From: CAMAUF01 sp046152925
Lineage (GTDB): Bacteria; Chloroflexota; Dehalococcoidia; Tepidiformales; Tepidiformaceae
Direction: 5' to 3'
Assembly: GCA_046152925.1 (NCBI GenBank)
Contig: JBJXFX010000159.1
Coordinates: 1-64,000 of the forward strand
DNA length: 64,000 nt
The position numbers and the translations under genes were made by a program. This document shows positions 1 to 8,659 of this stretch, piece by piece. The notes beneath the pieces are model-generated. The model saw only the letters and a program-made list of their open reading frames with translations. It had not been told where the DNA came from and did no database searches. Every line of letters begins with the position of its first letter. The first letter of the stretch is position 1.

Positions 1-40
1 CGCGTGCCCACGGGCTTGCACCGCCAACTCCTCTGGCCCT

Positions 41-2632
41 TCAGGCGGCGCCGCCAAGCGCTCGCGAACGTCCCGGCCGCCTAACTACCGCGCCAACACC
101 GCGCCGCAGTTGGTCCACTACCAGAAACGCGGCCGCTGCTCCCGGCAGCAGCAAGAGCCAGCCCGGTGCGATCGCGTGGAACTCGAACCATCCGTTTAGT
201 CCCGGCGTGTACACGAGTGCCACCGCCAGCGCCACCTCTGAACCGATCCCCCAGGCGATCCACCGGTTCGTGCTCAGTGTGAGCCGGGCCCGGAGGCCGC
301 CCGCCCGCTGGGCGACGAGGCAGCCAACCTGCCCGCCGACGATTGCCAGGAAGGTGGCGGTGGTCGCATCTGCTGAGACGCCCTCAAAGCCCTCGAACGT
401 CGCAAACGGCCGCCAGCCATGCACCCAATGGAACAGCAGGAAGCCGGTCACGCCGAGAGCAGCCTCGATGAGTCCGAAGAAGAGGAACGTCTGCAAGGCG
501 ACCGCCCGCGTGAGTAGCGGCCGGGATGGTGGCTCCGGCGGCACCCGCATCGCGTCTGCCGCCGGCCGCTCCGCCCCGAGTGCGAGGGCGGGGAGCAGGT
601 CCGTCCCGATGTCGATCGCGAGGGCTTGGATCACCGCGAGCCCGAGCGGCATCGGCAGCAAGATGTACAGGACGAATGGCGCGACCTCTGCGACATTCGA
701 AGTGAAGACATAACTCGCAAATCGCCGGATGTTCGCCTTGAGCGAGCGCCCCTCCTCGATCGCGGCCACGATCGTCGCGAAGTTGTCGTCGGCAAGGACG
801 ATGTCCGCCGCCTGTTTCGCGACCTCCGTCCCGCGGAGGCCCATCGCAACTCCGACGTGGGCCGCCCGGAGTGCCGGTGCGTCGTTCACACCGTCCCCCG
901 TCACCACCACGATCTCCCCCGCCCGCCGCAGCGCCGAAACCACTCGCAGCTTCTGCTCGGGGTCGATCCGCGCAATGACGGCGTCCCTGGCCAGCGACCG
1001 CATGAGTTCCGCGTCGGACATCCGGTCCAGATCAGCGCCGGAGAGCACGGGCACGGTCCCGTCCGCCAGCCCAACCTGGGCCGCAACAGCCCGCGCTGTC
1101 TCTGGATGGTCGCCAGTGAGCATGATGATCCGGATCCCTGCGGATCGGGCGGCGCGGATCGCTCCGGGCACCTCGGCGCGGGGTGGGTCCTCTAAGGCGA
1201 CCATCCCGAGCACGTCCACGCGCTCGCTCGTCCGCCGGGCCGCGAGCAACGTCCGTTGGCCCCGAGCCGCCGCTGCCGCCATGGCGCCGTCCATCGCGGC
1301 TGGCAGCTCGGTGCCGGTGAGGCCGGCGACCGCCTCCGGGGCGCCCTTGATCCATTCGACGGAGCCTTCCGGCCCCGCCGTCGTCACGCTCATCCAGCGC
1401 CTTCGCGCGTCGAATGGGATGTCCGCCCGGCGCGGTGAGGCTGCCCGCGCGGCGGCGATGTCCACGCCCGTGGCTCCCGCCCACGCAAGCAGCGCGCGGT
1501 CGACTGGGTCGCCATTCGCGTCGCTGACCTCGGCGTTGTTACAAAGCGCGACCGTGCGGGCGATCTCCAGCACCGTGGCGCTCCCGTGGGGTGTGACCTC
1601 CGCGACGCTGATGGCGTTCTGGGTCAACGTCCCCGTCTTGTCGGTGCAAATCACCGTTGCGCCGCCCACGACCTCGATCGCTGAGAGCCGCCGGACTGCC
1701 ACGCCCCGGCCCGCCATCCGGCTCGCACCAATCGCGAGGGCCACGCTCAGCGTCGGCAAGAGCCCTTCGGGCACAAGCGCAACGATGACGCCCGTTGAAA
1801 AGGTCAGGGCCGCGGCAAAGCCCGTGTCCCCCACAAGCGACGCGGCGGTCAGGACGACCGTTCCAGCCACCACCGCTATCCCAGCCGTCAGACGCGACAG
1901 GTCCCGGACCTGGCGTTCCAACTCCGAAGGCGCAGTGCCCACGTCCTGGACCAGGCGCGCGATCTGGCCGATCGAGCTCTCCGGCCCCGTCGCAAACACC
2001 ACGGCGGTCGCCGTCCCGGTCACGACCGCCGCGCCTCCGGGCGCCACGCATGACATCTCGGCAGCTCGGGCCGACGGTGCTGCTGGTCCGGCTTCGCGCC
2101 CCACCGGCGCGCTTTCGCCGGTCAGCATTGAGAGGTCGAGCGAGAGGTTATCGGCCTCGACGAGCACGCAATCGGCCGGGACCACGTCCCCCGCGGTCAG
2201 TTCCACGATATCGCCCGGCACGAGTGTCGCTGCCGCCAACAACGCGGTACGTCCGTCACGACGTACGGCCGCCCGCACCGCCACCCGCCGCATCAAGCCT
2301 TCGACCAGATGGCTCGCTCGATACTCTTGGACGAAGGCAAAGGCTCCGTTCACCGCGACGACCGTCACGATCGCCAGACCGAGTTCCGTGATCCCGGCGG
2401 CAAACGAGAGTCCAGCGGCGAACCACAACAGCAGCGCGAGGGTGTGGGTGAACTGGCTCGCCGCCTCGCGGGCCAGATGCCGCTGTTGCCGTCTCACCGG
2501 CTCGTTCGGGCCGGCCCTGGCCAGGCGAGCGGCCGCCTGAGCCGCGCTCAGGCCATCGGCGCTGCTCCCCAGCAGCGCGAGCCGGCCCTCCGCGCTGAGC
2601 GGGGCGAGTGTTGCGGGGTCGGTCGTGGCCAT
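41..2632 (-). CDS. Cation-translocating P-type ATPase (P2 family)
   Basis: Membrane ATPase that couples ATP hydrolysis to cation transport. From the chosen ATG the protein is 863 aa. In order it shows the N-terminal cation-ATPase domain (GPNEP at 41-45), actuator motif TGES at 171-174, the M4 ion-site motif VPEGLLP at 287-293, the phosphorylated Asp331 in DKTGT, KGAPE at 429-433, hinge motif TGDGVNDAP at 578-586 and a C-terminal group of membrane helices. The frame stays open 37 codons further upstream to 2743, but that would overlap the neighbouring gene and adds only an Arg-rich stretch. M4 (PEGLL) and M6 (IGTDLLPALALG) resemble Na,K-ATPase-type pumps more than heavy-metal pumps, so Na+, K+ or Ca2+ is possible; the ion is not decided by sequence alone. 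Confidence 0.93.
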   Translation of the reverse strand: MATTDPATLAPLSAEGRLALLGSSADGLSAAQAAARLARAGPNEPVRRQQRHLAREAASQFTHTLALLLWFAAGLSFAAGITELGLAIVTVVAVNGAFAFVQEYRASHLVEGLMRRVAVRAAVRRDGRTALLAAATLVPGDIVELTAGDVVPADCVLVEADNLSLDLSMLTGESAPVGREAGPAAPSARAAEMSCVAPGGAAVVTGTATAVVFATGPESSIGQIARLVQDVGTAPSELERQVRDLSRLTAGIAVVAGTVVLTAASLVGDTGFAAALTFSTGVIVALVPEGLLPTLSVALAIGASRMAGRGVAVRRLSAIEVVGGATVICTDKTGTLTQNAISVAEVTPHGSATVLEIARTVALCNNAEVSDANGDPVDRALLAWAGATGVDIAAARAASPRRADIPFDARRRWMSVTTAGPEGSVEWIKGAPEAVAGLTGTELPAAMDGAMAAAAARGQRTLLAARRTSERVDVLGMVALEDPPRAEVPGAIRAARSAGIRIIMLTGDHPETARAVAAQVGLADGTVPVLSGADLDRMSDAELMRSLARDAVIARIDPEQKLRVVSALRRAGEIVVVTGDGVNDAPALRAAHVGVAMGLRGTEVAKQAADIVLADDNFATIVAAIEEGRSLKANIRRFASYVFTSNVAEVAPFVLYILLPMPLGLAVIQALAIDIGTDLLPALALGAERPAADAMRVPPEPPSRPLLTRAVALQTFLFFGLIEAALGVTGFLLFHWVHGWRPFATFEGFEGVSADATTATFLAIVGGQVGCLVAQRAGGLRARLTLSTNRWIAWGIGSEVALAVALVYTPGLNGWFEFHAIAPGWLLLLPGAAAAFLVVDQLRRGVGAVVRRPGRSRALGGAA

Positions 2633-2697
2633 GGATCTACGGTGCCGAGCGGCAGGCCCCTTCGCAACGGCCTCCCGCCCGCGGTCAGAGGCCCCGC

Positions 2698-3636
2698 TCA
2701 AGCGAACAGCGCGCGAAGGCGCCGGTCGATCTCGTCTAGGCACCGCATCGGGTCGAACGTCTCGCGCGCCCAGCGGGCCCCGTCGACGTTCAGGCCAAGC
2801 CGCCCAGCTTGGTGAGCCCGCAACAGCCCACCCAGCGCCGCTGACACACCCTCAAACCCGCGTGCGGTGACCGTATGGGGCAGGGGCTGCGTGAAGACCA
2901 CCTGGCGCCCCCGCGAGAGCGCCTCCAAGACCGTGAACGGCATCCCGTCGTGGCTCGTCAGCCGGATGTAGACCGTCGTCTCGCGCCAAAGCGCGTCCAT
3001 GTCCGTCACCCAGCCCGGCGCGCGCAGGTTCGCGGGCCATGGCCCCGGCAGTGACGTCGGCGGTGACGGGATCAGCGTGAACTCTATCTCGGGGAACGCA
3101 GCCGGTAGCCTGAGGATCGTCTCCATGTCGAACACCTCGCGGTCGAACGCATCGACCGGCAAGTAGAGCAAGACGCGAAAGGCTTCGGGGAGTGGCACGA
3201 GCTCCGCTGCGAGCCCTGGCACAGGCAGCGCGACGTACTCCGCGCGCACGCCCATCTCCGCGAGCTCGTCCGCCAGCCAGCTCGCGTCGCACCAGTGGAC
3301 CGGGCGCTCGACCACGCTCTGCGCCAGCCGATCGCGGTCGAACTCCTCTTTCGCGATGAGCACATCTGTCCCCACCCAGTGGATCACTACCGGCTTGCGG
3401 GTCGCCCGGAGCAGGACATCCTGTGGTGATCGGCGTTCCGCGCGGCTCGAAATCAGGTAGATCGCATCAGCGCTTTTCGCCATCCGCGCGACCCGTAGCC
3501 ACGCCCGGACATCGCGCCCCGGATGCGGCAGGAATCGCGCTTGCCAGCCGCGGCTCCGGAGCTGCTGTTCCAAGATCTCCCCGAAGTACGGGAGGCCAAG
3601 TATGAGGACCCGCTTGCCCGGAAAATCGAGGTTCAC
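2698..3636 (-). CDS. GT-B fold glycosyltransferase (GT4-like)
   Basis: Probable sugar transferase in cell-surface polysaccharide synthesis, 312 aa. The N-terminus has a Rossmann start (KRVLILGLPYFGE near residues 8-20), and the C-terminal half carries the donor-site block HDGMPFTVLEALSRG typical of GT4/GT-B enzymes, with the E of the EX7E-type region. It starts at GTG 3636, whose bases overlap the TGA of the acyltransferase gene (GTGA), so the two are translationally coupled. Acceptor and donor sugars cannot be told. The 65-base gap to the ATPase gene suggests possible co-transcription. Confidence 0.8.
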   Translation of the reverse strand: MNLDFPGKRVLILGLPYFGEILEQQLRSRGWQARFLPHPGRDVRAWLRVARMAKSADAIYLISSRAERRSPQDVLLRATRKPVVIHWVGTDVLIAKEEFDRDRLAQSVVERPVHWCDASWLADELAEMGVRAEYVALPVPGLAAELVPLPEAFRVLLYLPVDAFDREVFDMETILRLPAAFPEIEFTLIPSPPTSLPGPWPANLRAPGWVTDMDALWRETTVYIRLTSHDGMPFTVLEALSRGRQVVFTQPLPHTVTARGFEGVSAALGGLLRAHQAGRLGLNVDGARWARETFDPMRCLDEIDRRLRALFA

Positions 3637-4232
3637 CGTCGCCCCCGCGCCGCGTCGAGCGTCTCAGCCAGCGGCGAAACCACCGTGGTCCCCCCGGCGA
3701 CGGCGCGGTTTACCAGCGCATGCGCCCCAACCGTCGCCTCCGCACCAATGACAACCCCGTGGAGCACGGTGACGCCCGCGCCGAGGTACGCGCCCGCCTC
3801 GACCCGCACGGGCGCCTGTTGGCGCGGGCGGCGGGCGGCGAGCGGCCCTTGGCCGACATCGATGTGCGTCACCAGCGTGCAGCGCATCGAAAGCGTCGCA
3901 TCGTCGCCGATGGTCACCTGGTCTGCGAGGTCGATGAGAAGGTCCGCCCCGAGGTGCACGCGGTCGCCAATCACCAAGTTCCGGAAGTCACCGGGGGCGT
4001 TGACGATGTGCAGCGGCGTGTAGATCGAGCACTCCTCGCCCACCGTCGCGCCGTATTCGCGGAGGATCTCCGCGTGGGCGTTGGTCGTCGTCCGCAGCTC
4101 CATCGCGATGCCTTCGATGCCGTCGCGCAGGTAGCGCGCTTTGCGGCTGGCGCGCCGAGCCGCCTGGAGCCGCCGTCGGATCGGCCGGGCAACCGGCGTG
4201 ATTGCGGTGCGGAGACGGGCGATAGCCTTCAT
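3633..4232 (-). CDS. Left-handed beta-helix (hexapeptide) acyltransferase
   Basis: Probable O- or N-acetyltransferase acting on a sugar, 199 aa, related to the WbbJ/maltose O-acetyltransferase group. The N-terminus is a basic helix (about residues 1-45). The rest shows hexapeptide turns such as VIGDRVHLGADLLI, TIGDDATLSMRC, YLGAGVTVLHGVVIG and ATVGAHALVN, with THIDVG holding a likely catalytic His. GGAGA lies 4 bases before the ATG. It is the first gene of a coupled pair with the glycosyltransferase, which supports modification of an exported glycan. The exact substrate is unknown. Confidence 0.8.
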   Translation of the reverse strand: MKAIARLRTAITPVARPIRRRLQAARRASRKARYLRDGIEGIAMELRTTTNAHAEILREYGATVGEECSIYTPLHIVNAPGDFRNLVIGDRVHLGADLLIDLADQVTIGDDATLSMRCTLVTHIDVGQGPLAARRPRQQAPVRVEAGAYLGAGVTVLHGVVIGAEATVGAHALVNRAVAGGTTVVSPLAETLDAARGRR

Positions 4233-4368
4233 ATTTCTCCTTGTACATGCCGTAAACTATCAGTAAACAATGTACGGATACCCTCTTCGAGGCGAAAGCC
4301 GCCTTGTGCGCTCGTCCAGGCGAACCTACCCTCAACCTACTGTCACCTTTGGTGCGAGAGGGATCCAC

Positions 4369-4809
4369 ATGAACCGACGCCACCTCCTGGGAGTTCTCTT
4401 CGCCGGTGCAGCCCTGGCGGCTGTGCCCACGGCGGCTTTGGCCCAGCTCCCGCCCGATCCCCCGGCCACTTACTATGGCACGGCCACGGGCCTCGCCACG
4501 GGCGCCGACGTCGTCGCAATGGTCGGCGATGGCAACAGTTTCGTCGCCTGCGGCGCCGGGAAGGTCATCCTCGACAACAACAACCCGGTCTACGTCGTCG
4601 ACGTCTTCTCCGACTCACAGCGCACCGGCTGCGGCCGTTCTGGCCGCACGATCCGTTTCTACATCGGCCCCAGCGGATCCACGCCGGGCCGGCTCGCCAA
4701 CGAGACCTCTTCCTGGGCCGGCCCTGGGCCTCGCCAGGTCAACCTCACCGTGGGCGGCGCGCTCTCCACGCGCAGCTACGCCGCCGCCGTGACCTCTGAA
4801 AAGAGGTAG
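4369..4809 (+). CDS. Small secreted protein, paralogue of the next plus-strand gene
   Basis: Unrecognised exported protein of 146 aa. The ATG at 4369 follows GAGAGGGA and gives a clean signal peptide: MNRRH, a hydrophobic core about residues 5-21 and cleavage near ALAQ. An upstream extension to 4270 would bury this signal. The mature part shares a pattern with the gene at 4903: a V-A-x-x-x-G stretch, one Cys in (A)CG, a central Y/F-x-V-x-V strand, and GCGxxGxxVxF-like (here GCGRSGRTIRFYIG). Two Cys may form a disulfide. The fold is probably a small all-beta domain. Function unknown. Confidence 0.7.
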   Translation: MNRRHLLGVLFAGAALAAVPTAALAQLPPDPPATYYGTATGLATGADVVAMVGDGNSFVACGAGKVILDNNNPVYVVDVFSDSQRTGCGRSGRTIRFYIGPSGSTPGRLANETSSWAGPGPRQVNLTVGGALSTRSYAAAVTSEKR

Positions 4810-4847
4810 GGCTTTGCCAAGCGCTTCGCGGCGAGCATCACAGGTCC

Positions 4848-4869
4848 GAGCGGCAAACTTAGGCCGCTC
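4848..4869. other. Perfect stem-loop after the secreted-protein gene
   Basis: GAGCGGC (4848-4854) and GCCGCTC (4863-4869) form a perfect 7-bp stem around an 8-base A/T-richer loop, about 40 bases after the stop codon. There is no T-run, so this is at most a weak or factor-assisted terminator or an mRNA-stabilising hairpin. Confidence 0.4.
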
Positions 4870-4909
4870 CCCTCGCCCGCGAAGCCGGGAGAGGGGTTGC
4901 GGGTGAGGG
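4867..4909 (+). repeat. Dispersed palindromic repeat, copy A
   Basis: A GC-rich palindromic element (CTCCCCTCGCCCGCGAAG, then CCGGGAGAGGGG) that recurs in related form at 7071-7132 and, inverted, at 18139-18178. Its tail supplies the GGAGAGGGG that looks like a ribosome binding site, plus the start codon of the next gene. Two of the three copies share the flank GCAGTCTCAGGACGCTC; copy A shares only the palindrome. Confidence 0.6.
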
Positions 4910-5373
4910 CTCGGCTGCGGCTCATCGCCGGTCTGAGTCTCGCGGGGCTCGGGATGTCCGTCGCCGCTGCCCAGTCCGGGCCGCCCTTCCCCGACTTCTT
5001 TTGGCCATATGGCACCGTGCAGGCGGACGGCGAGAACCTCTCCCCGCCTCTCCAGCCCGTCGTTGCGCTCATCAATGGACGCGCCTGCGGCCAGGCCGAG
5101 ACCAGGGTCGCTGAGGCGATCCCTGCCAACCCCATCGCCGATGTCGGCAAGACCGTTTTCGCAATCACCGTCCTCGCCGATGGATCGGGGAACGGCCAGC
5201 GCCCCGGCTGCGGCCACTTGGGCGACCGCGTCGTCTTCTGGCTTCCGCTCATGCGTGCCTTCGCGAGCCAGCAGCCGCTCTTCGCCGCCGGCCCGAATCG
5301 CATCGACCTCACCCTGGACCCACCGCTCGTCACCCGGGTGGCGCTCCCCTTTGTCGCCGGCGACGCGCCCTAA
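4903..5373 (+). CDS. Small secreted protein, paralogue of the preceding gene
   Basis: Unrecognised exported protein, 156 aa from GTG 4903; a TTG at 4897 is the alternative. GGAGAGGGG at 4888-4896 serves as binding site, and both it and the start lie in a dispersed repeat. A signal peptide is clear (basic RARLR, hydrophobic core, cleavage near AAAQS). The mature region repeats the neighbour's layout: NGRACG, a central VFAITVLAD strand, then PGCGHLGDRVVFWL. The pair looks like a local duplication. Its stop overlaps the stop of cofC by 4 bases on the opposite strand. Function unknown. Confidence 0.65.
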   Translation: MRARLRLIAGLSLAGLGMSVAAAQSGPPFPDFFWPYGTVQADGENLSPPLQPVVALINGRACGQAETRVAEAIPANPIADVGKTVFAITVLADGSGNGQRPGCGHLGDRVVFWLPLMRAFASQQPLFAAGPNRIDLTLDPPLVTRVALPFVAGDAP

Positions 5374-6017
5374 CCAAGCTCGGCGAGCCGCTGAGGCAGC
5401 CCCTGCGCCAGGAGGTACGCGCCCGCCTCGCTTAGGGCCCCGCGCGGCGACGCGAGGAGGATGCGGATGTCCTCCGGCGTGTCGAGGTCGAGCTGCAAGT
5501 CCGGCGCCTCCACCCGCAGGAACGCGACGTTCACCGTTTCCGCCGCGGCCCGGTGTTTGGCGAAGCTCCCAGGCCCATACGCCAGCGGAAAGCGCCCCGG
5601 CGGGTCCAGCAGTAGCGCGTTTGTCCCGCCATCTGGGCTTTCGACGCCGACCGCGCACGGCAAGTGCGGCGCCGCCGCGATGATGTCGTCCACCGCTTTG
5701 CCCGAGGCCAGCGGCAGGTCGGCGTGGAGGATGAGCGCTGTCTTCAGGCTGCGGATCGCCCACGAGAGCTGCGCGCTGAGCCCGCTGTGCCGGGCGCTCT
5801 CGCCGACATAACGGGACGCGCCAGGGATGCGTCGCGTTTCCGCGACGTCCGGCCCCAGCAGCCAGACTTCGAGGCCCGCGTCGCGGGCCGCCGCTACCAC
5901 CGTGCCCGCCGTGATTAACGCTAACCGCTGCCGCTCTTCGGGCGTGAGGATGCCCGCCAAGCGGCCCTTCGCACGGTCGAGCCGGTTCACAGGGATGACC
6001 GCCACCGGGGCCGGCAC
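5370..6017 (-). CDS. cofC: 2-phospho-L-lactate / phosphoenolpyruvate guanylyltransferase (CofC/FbiD)
   Basis: Activates a three-carbon phospho-acid with GTP in coenzyme F420 synthesis; known members use 2-phospho-L-lactate or PEP. The protein is 215 aa from GTG 6017, two bases after the cofD stop. The family N-terminus is visible (VAVIPVNRLDRAKGRLAG), followed by LILHADLPLASG with the nucleotide/metal Asp and the SPDGGTNALLL block. The longer open frame to 6104 would run inside cofD. Position directly after cofD makes an F420 operon. Which substrate is used (2-PL or PEP) is not visible. Confidence 0.9.
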   Translation of the reverse strand: MPAPVAVIPVNRLDRAKGRLAGILTPEERQRLALITAGTVVAAARDAGLEVWLLGPDVAETRRIPGASRYVGESARHSGLSAQLSWAIRSLKTALILHADLPLASGKAVDDIIAAAPHLPCAVGVESPDGGTNALLLDPPGRFPLAYGPGSFAKHRAAAETVNVAFLRVEAPDLQLDLDTPEDIRILLASPRGALSEAGAYLLAQGLPQRLAELG

Positions 6018-6019
6018 GG

Positions 6020-6946
6020 CTAGCGGCGGGCGGCGCGCACCGCCGCCTCCGCGAGTGCCTTCTGCTTCGCGGCGTCGGCCATGATCGTGTCGGTCACGAT
6101 GCAACCAAGGCCCAGCGCCTCGACCGCGCCTGCAAGGTCGCGGTCCTGTTCGTCGATCACCATCACGTCGATGAACGGGCGATAGATCTTCGCCACCCCG
6201 AGCGCCGAGACCTCGTGCCCGAGCGAGGCCAGCATCTTCCCGGCCGGCCCCTTCACCACCTGCCCAGCGATGATCGGACTGATCGCGACCCGGACGGCCC
6301 GCGTGGCCTCAAGCGCCCCTTGGATGCCCGGCACTGCGAGGATCGGCCCAATGCTCACGAACGGGTTGCTCGGCGCGATGAACACGGCCTCCGCATCACG
6401 GATCGCCTCGATGACGCCCGGCGCCGGGCGGGCCGCCTCCACGCCCGTGAAGCGCACGCGTTTCACCTCGACGTCGGTGCGCAGCTTGACCATGTAGTCC
6501 TGGAACGGCAGCTCGCCCTCTGGCCCATCGATCGCCGTGCGGACCGGCTCGTCGGACATCGGAAGGATGTTCAGGGCGAGGCCCCAAGCCCGCGTGAGCT
6601 CGGCGACGACGCCGTGCAGCGGCATCCCCTCGCGGAGCAGCGTCGTCCGGTGCAGGCACATCGCGAGGTCGCGGTCGCCGAGGTTGAACCAGCGCTCGTA
6701 GCCAAAGCGCTGCAGTTGGTCGACCACCGAGAACGTGTCGCCCGTCAGGCCCCAGCCGGTCACAGGGTTCACCGCGCCGGCGAGCGCGTAGATCACGATG
6801 TCGACATCCGGCGAGACATGGACGCCGAACATCTCGACATCGTCACCCGTGTTCGAAATCACCGTGATTGAGGCGGGGTCGACCGCTTGGACAAGGCCCT
6901 GGAGGAACCGGGAAGCGCCTACGCCGCCCGCAAGCACCGTATACAT
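6020..6946 (-). CDS. cofD: 2-phospho-L-lactate transferase (CofD/FbiA)
   Basis: Transfers the activated phospho-acid onto the deazaflavin Fo, giving F420-0 or its dehydro form. The 308 aa match the family length. Motifs seen are AGGVGA at 6-11, SNTGDD at 31-36, GWGLTGD at 64-70, NLGDRDLA at 88-95 and the downstream APSNPFVSIGPIL loop. It is followed after 2 bases by cofC. A TACAAT box ends 8 bases before the ATG, suggesting a leaderless or very short leader transcript. Fo synthase is not in this window. Confidence 0.95.
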   Translation of the reverse strand: MYTVLAGGVGASRFLQGLVQAVDPASITVISNTGDDVEMFGVHVSPDVDIVIYALAGAVNPVTGWGLTGDTFSVVDQLQRFGYERWFNLGDRDLAMCLHRTTLLREGMPLHGVVAELTRAWGLALNILPMSDEPVRTAIDGPEGELPFQDYMVKLRTDVEVKRVRFTGVEAARPAPGVIEAIRDAEAVFIAPSNPFVSIGPILAVPGIQGALEATRAVRVAISPIIAGQVVKGPAGKMLASLGHEVSALGVAKIYRPFIDVMVIDEQDRDLAGAVEALGLGCIVTDTIMADAAKQKALAEAAVRAARR

Positions 6947-6954
6947 CGCCTGCG

Positions 6955-6960
6955 ATTGTA
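6955..6960 (-). promoter_or_regulatory. -10 box of cofD (leaderless architecture)
   Basis: TACAAT on the minus strand ends 8 bases before the cofD ATG. Transcription starting 6-8 bases downstream would begin at or next to the start codon. No good -35 is seen. Confidence 0.5.
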
Positions 6961-7070
6961 CGACCGAGGTGGGCTACAGGTCCGCCGCCATGCCCCGCGC
7001 CGCCGCTAGTGCCTGCGCACCGCGACGTATAGGGAGCGTCTTCGCCTCCCGCCAGCGAAAACGGGCTCCC

Positions 7071-7132
7071 GCAGTCTCAGGACGCTCGCCCTTCCCCGCC
7101 AAGCTGGGGCCGCGGGGCTGGGGGCGAGGGCC
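7071..7132 (+). repeat. Dispersed palindromic repeat, copy B
   Basis: GCAGTCTCAGGACGCTC is followed by a C/G-rich imperfect palindrome that includes CGCCCTTCCCCGCC and GGGGGCGAGGG. The flank is identical to that of the inverted copy at 18139-18178. The element covers the last 19 codons of the polymerase gene on the other strand. Confidence 0.6.
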
Positions 7133-8552
7133 CCAACCCCGTTGCCTCCGCGCCTCCACCCCATCCGGTCTCGGCGGAAGGCGTCGTAGAGGATGACCCC
7201 AACCGCCCGGCGTTCCACCGCGCCGACGAACGCGCCGTAACGTGCCGGATTTCCATCGCCACCAGGATGGCGGCGTAGAACCAAAGGTACGGGTCATCCA
7301 GTAGCCGCCCCTCCGACTGACTCTGGAGGATCACCCCAAACACCGCCACGATCGCCCACCCGGTGATCAGGCGCTCACCGGGCTCCCGCGCTTCGGCATA
7401 CGTCTTCGCCGCAACGATCGCCAGCTTGACCCCCACAAAGCCGAACGCCACCACGCCGATCAAGCCAAGCTCCGCCAGAATCGAGACCAGCGACGTGTGC
7501 GAAAGCGTGGTCCGTGCCCAGTCCGGCAAGATGTCGATGTACGATGTCACGAGGGCGTGCTCGAAACCCCCGGTGCCGACGCCGTGGATGGGGTTGTCCT
7601 TAAACATCTCCCAGCCGGCCTTGATCAGGAACTCGCGCAGGCCCAACACCGACTCACGGTCGGTCAGCGACCGGATCCGGTCCGCCTGCGAACCCCCCTG
7701 GGCGAGCACCAGCGCCAACATCGCGACCACCGCTGCCCCCCCGCCCCCCAGGATTCGGAGCTTGGTGTATCTCGCGATCGGCGCAAGAAAGATCATGAGC
7801 GCCGTAGCCAGGACCATCAGCAGCCACCCCGACCGCGACGCCGTCATGAGGATCCCCATCCCGCCGATCAGGAGCGCCGGGAGCGCGAGGTACACCGTCA
7901 GCCGCCGTGGGCCGTACGTGAGGATCAGGCCCGCCGCCAGCGCCATCGCCAGGCTCAGGTGCCGCGCCAGGATGTTCGGGTCCGAAAACGTCGCGTTCGA
8001 CCGGTAGCTCGCCTCGTCCGATTGGATCAAGACGCCACGCCATTGGAAGACACCGCCCAGCCGTTGTGCCACCGCCAGGGCGCCCAGCCAGATGGCCGCG
8101 ATCAAAACTGCCGCAACGATTCGGTCGATGTCCTTCCGATCCTCGATGAACGATGGCGCCACCATCAGGAATGCGAAATACAACACAACAACGAGTACGA
8201 GGTTCGGCGGAGAAATCGAATCCGCCCACAACAAGCCGATCCACAGTATCGCGACCAACGCTGCCAGCGGGATTACGAGTTGGCTCTGTGGAAGCAGCGA
8301 CCGGATGTCGTGACGGGCCCGGACAATCGCGAACACGACCGTTACCGCCATCGCCGCTTTGCCGGGGTTCAACATCGCCCGGACAGCACCGCCCGCGCCG
8401 CTGGCGCCCAGGTCGTCTTCCAGGATCGTCGAGAAGTACTCAATCGGCAGGAGTAACACGACCGCCGGGATCAGCAATTTCGGGGCCCGGATCGCCAGCC
8501 CAAGGGCAACCAAGGCGGCCGCAACGCCGAGAGGCAAGGCCACATCGCTCAC
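7077..8552 (-). CDS. O-antigen ligase / Wzy-type polysaccharide polymerase
   Basis: Polytopic membrane protein of 491 aa with about 11-12 hydrophobic segments, likely joining or polymerising undecaprenyl-linked glycans. The Wzy_C/O-antigen ligase signature region lies in the long loop around SNATFSDPNILARHL and in NPIHGVGTGGFEHAL, with TLSHTSLVSILAELG after it (conserved H and E-L-G). The start is GTG 8552. The last ~45 residues are hydrophilic, Gly/Pro-rich and partly encoded by a dispersed repeat, so the ancestral C-terminus probably ended near RHVTARSS. It lies divergent from the Wzz-like and glycosyltransferase genes, supporting an exopolysaccharide role. Confidence 0.83.
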   Translation of the reverse strand: MSDVALPLGVAAALVALGLAIRAPKLLIPAVVLLLPIEYFSTILEDDLGASGAGGAVRAMLNPGKAAMAVTVVFAIVRARHDIRSLLPQSQLVIPLAALVAILWIGLLWADSISPPNLVLVVVLYFAFLMVAPSFIEDRKDIDRIVAAVLIAAIWLGALAVAQRLGGVFQWRGVLIQSDEASYRSNATFSDPNILARHLSLAMALAAGLILTYGPRRLTVYLALPALLIGGMGILMTASRSGWLLMVLATALMIFLAPIARYTKLRILGGGGAAVVAMLALVLAQGGSQADRIRSLTDRESVLGLREFLIKAGWEMFKDNPIHGVGTGGFEHALVTSYIDILPDWARTTLSHTSLVSILAELGLIGVVAFGFVGVKLAIVAAKTYAEAREPGERLITGWAIVAVFGVILQSQSEGRLLDDPYLWFYAAILVAMEIRHVTARSSARWNAGRLGSSSTTPSAETGWGGGAEATGLGPSPPAPRPQLGGEGRAS

Positions 8553-8659
8553 TGGATGCCTCGACGCGCGAATGTCATCCGCCCGGCGCCTTGACGCGCG
8601 CCCGCCGCCCGTTCCACGCGATCTGCCCCCTTGCCATCCCCGCCCGGCGAGCCGCAGCT

